Source: Spirochaetaceae bacterium (GTDB lineage: Bacteria; Spirochaetota; Spirochaetia; Treponematales; Treponemataceae). Taken from it: 37,384 nt of DNA. Below, in pieces: positions 35,966 to 37,384 of this stretch (position 1 is the first letter of the stretch; the number at the start of each line of letters is the position of its first letter). Made by a program: the position numbers and the translations under genes. The notes beneath the pieces are model-generated. The model had not been told where the DNA came from, did no database searches, and worked only from the letters and a program-made list of their open reading frames with translations. The stretch is from the NCBI GenBank assembly GCA_017623685.1, contig JAGAOP010000036.1, positions 1 through 37,384 on the forward strand, written 5' to 3'.

Positions 35966-35984
35966 GCAACCTAGGAGATGCTTT

Positions 35985-37115
35985 ATGGGAAAGAAATTTT
36001 GGTTTGTGCTATTTGCACTATTAATTCTTGTAGTTGTAGGTTGTAAGCAATCTACTGGTAACGAAGAATATCAAAACCCTGAAAACCCAGGTATCACAGA
36101 TACACCAGGAAACCCTGAGAATCCAGGTATCACCGATACACCAGAAAACCCTGAGAATCCAGGTATTACCGATACACCAGAAAACCCTGAGAATCCAGGT
36201 ATCACCGATACACCAGAAAACCCTGAAAACCCAGGTATCACAGATACACCAGAATACGTAGAAACAGATTATCAAATATCCACCAGTGAATTAGAAGCCT
36301 TACTTCAAAGCCTTGATTCCACAAAAGGACCTTATAACATTACTGTAACAGATGAATCACCAGATTTATCTAAAATCAAAACCGCTTTAGCTTCCAATAA
36401 CAGCGTAAAAGTGAATCTTGACATATCTGCTTGTTCTGGACTTGCAAAAATCGGTGATTCTGCTTTTCAAGATTGTACTTCTCTTATTAGTGTAAAAATT
36501 CCTGAGGGGATAACTTCTATTACGTCTAGTGCTTTTTCTGGATGTACTTCTCTTACAAGCATAAACATTCCTGATTCCGTTACTTCCATTTATATTGGTG
36601 CATTCACAGGCTGTTCTTCCCTTACAAATTTCGATGTAGATAAAGGTAATTCCAGCTATTCTGCATCAGAGGATGGAAAAATTCTTTTAAAAAATAAAAC
36701 AGAATTATTCGCTTATCCTTCTGCCTCTGGCAAGGTAACTATCCCCACTGGTATTATTACCATTCAAGATTCTGCTTTCAAAGACTGTACTTCTGTTACT
36801 AACATATCTATTTCTAACAGTGTTACAACCATAAACTCCAGTGCATTCATGGGATGTACTTCCCTTACTAGCATAACCATCCCCAGTAATGTTACTGCCA
36901 TCGGCCGATCAGTCTTTAAAGATTGTACTGCTCTAAAAAAAATACACTTTAATGACCCTTATGGATGGTGTTATACAGCAAGTTATCCTAACTGGTTCGG
37001 GAAACATTCTGGTAATTCCTATTATGGAATGCTTAAAACAGATGATGGAACTAACGCAAACTTTATTAAAATGAAAGACACTTATTATTGGTATAAAATA
37101 GGCTCTGGTATATAA
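35985..37115 (+). CDS. BspA-like leucine-rich-repeat surface lipoprotein
   Basis: A 376-residue lipoprotein. The signal peptide ends in the lipobox LVVVGC (Cys about 20). A flexible spacer of five NPENPGITDTPE repeats follows. The body (about 105-335) is made of BspA-type (LRR_5) units such as AFSGCTSLTSINIPDSVTSI, which form a right-handed solenoid; TpLRR/BspA proteins of oral spirochaetes and Tannerella are cell-surface adhesins. A short C-terminal cap carries KIHFNDPYGWCYTASYPNWF. I chose the ATG at 35985 because GGAG is 9 nt upstream and the signal peptide then begins normally; an ATG at 35952 adds 11 residues without a ribosome binding site. It appears to be monocistronic. Confidence 0.88.
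   Translation: MGKKFWFVLFALLILVVVGCKQSTGNEEYQNPENPGITDTPGNPENPGITDTPENPENPGITDTPENPENPGITDTPENPENPGITDTPEYVETDYQISTSELEALLQSLDSTKGPYNITVTDESPDLSKIKTALASNNSVKVNLDISACSGLAKIGDSAFQDCTSLISVKIPEGITSITSSAFSGCTSLTSINIPDSVTSIYIGAFTGCSSLTNFDVDKGNSSYSASEDGKILLKNKTELFAYPSASGKVTIPTGIITIQDSAFKDCTSVTNISISNSVTTINSSAFMGCTSLTSITIPSNVTAIGRSVFKDCTALKKIHFNDPYGWCYTASYPNWFGKHSGNSYYGMLKTDDGTNANFIKMKDTYYWYKIGSGI
36075..36254 (+). repeat. Five tandem 36-bp repeats encoding NPENPGITDTPE
   Basis: Five head-to-tail copies of a 36-bp unit, differing by a few silent changes and one Gly/Glu change in the first copy. Each encodes 12 residues, so copy-number changes keep the frame. The repeat forms the Pro-rich spacer between the lipid anchor and the LRR domain. 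Confidence 0.95.
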
Positions 37116-37183
37116 TGCAGTATACGAAAATAACAGTTTAATTTCTTTTCTCAAGTTGAATGATTTTCATAAATAAAACCATG

Positions 37184-37192
37184 TGATATACT
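37184..37192 (+). promoter_or_regulatory. Extended -10 promoter of hflX, leaderless type
   Basis: TGA directly followed by TATACT (37187-37192) forms an extended -10. The -35 is poor (TTTTCA, 17 nt upstream). The ATG at 37199 begins after six bases with no Shine-Dalgarno. Confidence 0.5.
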
Positions 37193-37198
37193 AAACCA

Positions 37199-37384
37199 AT
37201 GATTGAAATCGAAGCAGAAGAAAGAAAAAAAGTTCGATGTTTTTTAATTTACGATTACGGAACTTGTGGAAATGAACTTCAAGGATTAACTGACACTTTA
37301 AACATGGAAACAGTAGGTTCTTTAACCTTACCTAAAAAAACAGAATCCCAAAGCATTGCTCGTTTTGGCATTGGTACAGGTAAA
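37199..37384 (+). CDS. hflX: GTPase HflX, N-terminal fragment
   Basis: The first 62 codons of a gene that runs off the right edge. The sequence contains ETVGSLTLPKKTESQSIARF and then GIGTGK, matching the N-terminal HflX domain, where family members read 'GS..Q....d...yiG.GK'. HflX binds the 50S subunit and rescues or splits stalled ribosomes. The GTPase domain is outside the window. The ATG follows a -10 box by six bases. Confidence 0.75.
   Translation, partial: MIEIEAEERKKVRCFLIYDYGTCGNELQGLTDTLNMETVGSLTLPKKTESQSIARFGIGTGK

Noticed and set aside
36075-36254. CRISPR-like repeat array
   Set aside because: The repeats are directly adjacent with no spacers and encode an in-frame peptide repeat.
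36021-36275. Minus-strand open frame across the bspA repeats
   Set aside because: It is a by-product of the 36-bp repeats read in reverse, giving a Trp/Cys-rich repetitive peptide without a ribosome site.

Overview
The window looks like the chromosome of a Treponema-type spirochaete. The DNA is AT-rich, the N-terminus of a treponemal-style phage integrase sits at the left edge, and several features typical of the genus are present: a bacterial XPB helicase with its Helicase_C_3 partner, a Dps/TpF1-like ferritin, a BspA-like leucine-rich-repeat lipoprotein and very large Ig-repeat envelope proteins. Species cannot be assigned from sequence reading alone.

Layout. (1) 1-350: the 5' end of a tyrosine-recombinase gene reads out of the window on the minus strand. 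It lies directly 3' of an initiator tRNA-Met gene, the usual look of an integrated element at a tRNA; its leader can fold over the integrase ribosome binding site. (2) 481-2136: an Lrp/AsnC regulator and a class I aminotransferase, abutting. (3) 2189-6685, minus strand: a NlpC/P60 lipoprotein, a CPA1 cation/proton antiporter, asparaginyl-tRNA synthetase, a Dps protein and tRNA-Ala(CGC). (4) 6748-9266, minus strand: a coupled pair, a membrane HD-GYP protein with degenerate metal ligands and an envelope protein of beta-barrel character. (5) 9363-10526, plus strand: a membrane-anchored solute-binding-like protein whose 3' end overlaps the next gene tail to tail. (6) 10497-25996, minus strand: two giant Ig-repeat genes in one operon. 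The first encodes a 3144-residue putative lipoprotein with a propeller-like C-terminus, the second a 2016-residue exported protein with a beta-barrel-like C-terminus. Together they fill about 40% of the window. (7) 26127-30121: XPB helicase plus its Helicase_C_3 partner. (8) 30231-35771: LolA, a RodZ-like protein, RimO and a PcrA/UvrD helicase. (9) 35985-37115: a BspA-like lipoprotein with five 36-bp repeats. (10) 37199 to the end: the start of hflX.

How the parts relate. Most genes are housekeeping (translation, DNA repair, envelope biogenesis, ion balance). The accessory or surface content is the tRNA-linked integrase, the giant Ig pair and the BspA protein. A recurrent theme is that several first genes of transcription units (2776 minus, 5926 minus, 9363 plus, 26127 plus, 37199 plus) have a sigma70-like -10 box only 5-9 nt before ATG and no Shine-Dalgarno. 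Genes inside operons carry clear AGGAGG-like sites. This suggests widespread leaderless translation. No rRNA, CRISPR array or insertion sequence was seen, and no gene-free stretch exceeds about 300 bases apart from the tRNA/leader region at the left edge.
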